From Paenibacillus sp. 32352 (GTDB taxonomy: Bacteria > Bacillota > Bacilli > Paenibacillales > NBRC-103111): DNA of 64,000 bases. Positions 62,622 to 64,000 of the stretch are shown piece by piece (position 1 is the first letter of the stretch; each line of letters opens with the position of its first letter). The notes under the pieces are model-generated. The model searched no databases. It was not told the DNA's origin and saw nothing but the letters and a program-made list of their open reading frames with translations. The translations under genes were made by a program, and so were the position numbers. The stretch spans positions 62,001 to 126,000 of the forward strand of contig NZ_MZNT01000006.1 of assembly GCF_002042965.1 (NCBI RefSeq), read 5' to 3'.

Positions 62622-63722
62622 GTGAACAAATATGCCTATAACGATATCACGTTTATGCAGTACACCCTTTTCATTCACAGCTCACAGGTCGGTATAGGCA
62701 TCCTTCAGCTGCCTCGCCAAATTGCCGCGTCTGCCGGGACTGCCGGATGGATGTCCATCCTTATCGGATGGGCTTTATCCGTAGCGGCCAGCCTTGTCCT
62801 GATCCAGGTGATGAAGAAGCATCCCGGGGATACGATCATCGATTTGCTGCCGCGATATTTCGGTGTATGGATCGGCAGGCTATTCACCCTGGCTTTTGCA
62901 ATTTATTTTGGAATTTTGGCTTATACCGTTATGAGCCGTGCCAGCCTGTTCATCACTTCATGGATTCTGCCTCAAACGGCGGACTATGTCCTGATGCTTC
63001 TCTTCTGCATCCCTACTTACATGGTGGTTAGAAACGGCTTACGCGTGCAGGGCCGATACTCGGAGCTGGTGTTCTTCCTCTCCTTGTGGATGCCGTTGTT
63101 TTATCTGCTCCCTTTGAAGGATGCCCATTGGAACTACCTTCTCCCGCTGGTCAAGGACGGATGGAGTCCCATTGTGCAGACGACTTCCCTGACGGTCAAC
63201 TCCTTTCTCGGATTTGAAACCGCCTTGTTTCTGTATCCTTTTTTGAAGAACAAGGAGACCGCCGTTCCGGGAATCGTGATCGCCAACACATTGTCCATGC
63301 TGGTGTTTCTTTTTGTGACCCTTGCCTGCTTTGTCTATTTCAGTCCTGAAGGCATCCTGCAATTTAACGAGCCTACACTCAATATATTAAAAGCCATTCA
63401 GCTAAGCTTCCTGGAACGTCCGGAGATCGTGTTTCTCGCCTTTTACTTGGTGATCATTTCCACCACCTGGATGCCTAACGTGTACTGGTCTATCTTCTGT
63501 ACCAGCCAGCTGCTGGGCAAGCAGAATCATCACCGTCATCTGGTCATCTTTCTGCTTCTATCTATTGCCATAACATTCTTCTACAAGCTCTCATTCGATA
63601 AAAACGACCAGTTACAGCGTATTATCGGTATGGTGGGCGTTGTGATAGCCTTCGTTCTCCCCGTCATCTTATGGCTGTATATGGCGGGGCACAGGCTCAT
63701 CCGAAGGAGGAGAACTCCTTGA
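62622..63722 (+). CDS. Spore germination protein, GerB family (second copy)
   Basis: A 366-residue APC-type membrane protein starting at GTG 62622 with GGAGG upstream. Its N-terminus MNKYAYNDITFMQYTLFIHS is near identical in pattern to that of the first copy (MKKYQYNEITLMQYIFFIHG), as is GLRVQGRYSELVFFLSLWM later. The equal length (1101 bp) and the same 4-bp overlap with a following C gene point to tandem duplication of a B-C pair. Confidence 0.9.
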   Translation: MNKYAYNDITFMQYTLFIHSSQVGIGILQLPRQIAASAGTAGWMSILIGWALSVAASLVLIQVMKKHPGDTIIDLLPRYFGVWIGRLFTLAFAIYFGILAYTVMSRASLFITSWILPQTADYVLMLLFCIPTYMVVRNGLRVQGRYSELVFFLSLWMPLFYLLPLKDAHWNYLLPLVKDGWSPIVQTTSLTVNSFLGFETALFLYPFLKNKETAVPGIVIANTLSMLVFLFVTLACFVYFSPEGILQFNEPTLNILKAIQLSFLERPEIVFLAFYLVIISTTWMPNVYWSIFCTSQLLGKQNHHRHLVIFLLLSIAITFFYKLSFDKNDQLQRIIGMVGVVIAFVLPVILWLYMAGHRLIRRRRTP

Positions 63723-64000
63723 AGCGGCTTCTCTGCTTGTGTATTGTCATGCTGCTGTTGCTTCCGGGATGTAACGATCGTCTGGATCTCGAGAATATGG
63801 CGATAGGACTTTTGATGGGGATTGATTTGGAGGGGGATGACCGCCTCGTCTATTATTTATCGAGCCCCGTATTCAATAAGCAAGCCAGAAAAAGAGAGGA
63901 AGAAGCCCAGGCCTTCACATCGACGGTCGTTCAATCCGAGAGGAAATTGGACAGCCTGACAAATGCTCTGACGGTACGCGGGAAAGTACAGGTGCTCCTC
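63719..64000 (+). CDS. Spore germination lipoprotein, GerC family (second copy, partial)
   Basis: The start is TTG 63719, overlapping the B stop by 4 bp, with GGAGG (63706-63710) eight bases upstream. The leader MLLLLPGC carries a lipobox. NDRLDLENMAIGLLMGIDLE and YYLSSPVFNKQARKREEE parallel the first C protein. The right edge cuts it after about 94 codons. Confidence 0.85.
   Translation, partial: MKRLLCLCIVMLLLLPGCNDRLDLENMAIGLLMGIDLEGDDRLVYYLSSPVFNKQARKREEEAQAFTSTVVQSERKLDSLTNALTVRGKVQVLL

Noticed and set aside
61572..62678. A 368-codon open frame on the minus strand opposite the first gerC gene
   Set aside because: The ger operon order, overlaps and lipobox support the + strand only.

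Overview
The window looks like a chromosomal segment of a spore-forming Firmicute, most likely Paenibacillus. Pointers are a moderate G+C content, strong GGAGG ribosome binding sites with some TTG/GTG starts, YesM/YesN-type sensor and AraC-type regulator pairs beside sugar ABC transporters, a gerA-type germination operon, and many short genes each closed by its own hairpin terminator. I see no rRNA, tRNA, CRISPR array, transposase gene or prophage. The genus is inferred from gene content and style, not from a search.

Layout. 1-4.9 kb: a divergent sensor lipoprotein (cut by the left edge) and OmpR-type regulator, a CorC/CNNM-type membrane protein, a pseudouridine synthase and two small unknowns. 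5-9.4 kb: a class A PBP and lineage-specific proteins. 9.5-16 kb: leftward genes for a methyltransferase, a Mug-type DNA glycosylase, a DMT exporter, a chemoreceptor and a second methyltransferase. 16-24 kb: dps, a DUF2231 membrane protein, a methyltransferase, a YrzF-like kinase, an SMP-30 protein, an M48 protease, a DUF72 protein and cardiolipin synthase. 24-30 kb: a LysM/3D wall protein, a CatB-type acetyltransferase, glnS, a PepSY-helix protein and a secreted LysM 5'-nucleotidase. 30-37.7 kb: a redox and efflux region (MarR, CMD protein, WrbA-like flavodoxin, HlyD/MFS pump, ABC-2 exporter, XRE-cupin regulator).

37.7-44.1 kb: a YesN/YesM pair followed by a complete sugar ABC transporter. 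44.3-48.7 kb: DoxX plus extradiol dioxygenase, small proteins and an HssRS-like two-component system. 48.7-52.1 kb: a second sugar ABC transporter. 52.3-54.9 kb: truncated haemoglobin, glutamate racemase and a SEDS-family cell-wall protein. 54.9-58.6 kb: a 153-bp imperfect inverted repeat and a second YesN/YesM pair. 58.8-64 kb: a germinant-receptor operon A-B-C-B-C that runs off the right edge.

No single undescribed defence or metabolic system is evident. The strongest new signals are regulatory: 11-bp-phased hexamers resembling PhoP boxes before the secreted nucleotidase; four phased TTTCAG hexamers before the PepSY-helix gene; an HssR-like direct repeat before a 54-residue ORF and the HssRS-like genes; sigma-G, sigma-K and sigma-B-like promoters before ger, coat-like and dps genes; two unusual intergenic repeats; and a tandem duplication of the gerB-gerC pair.
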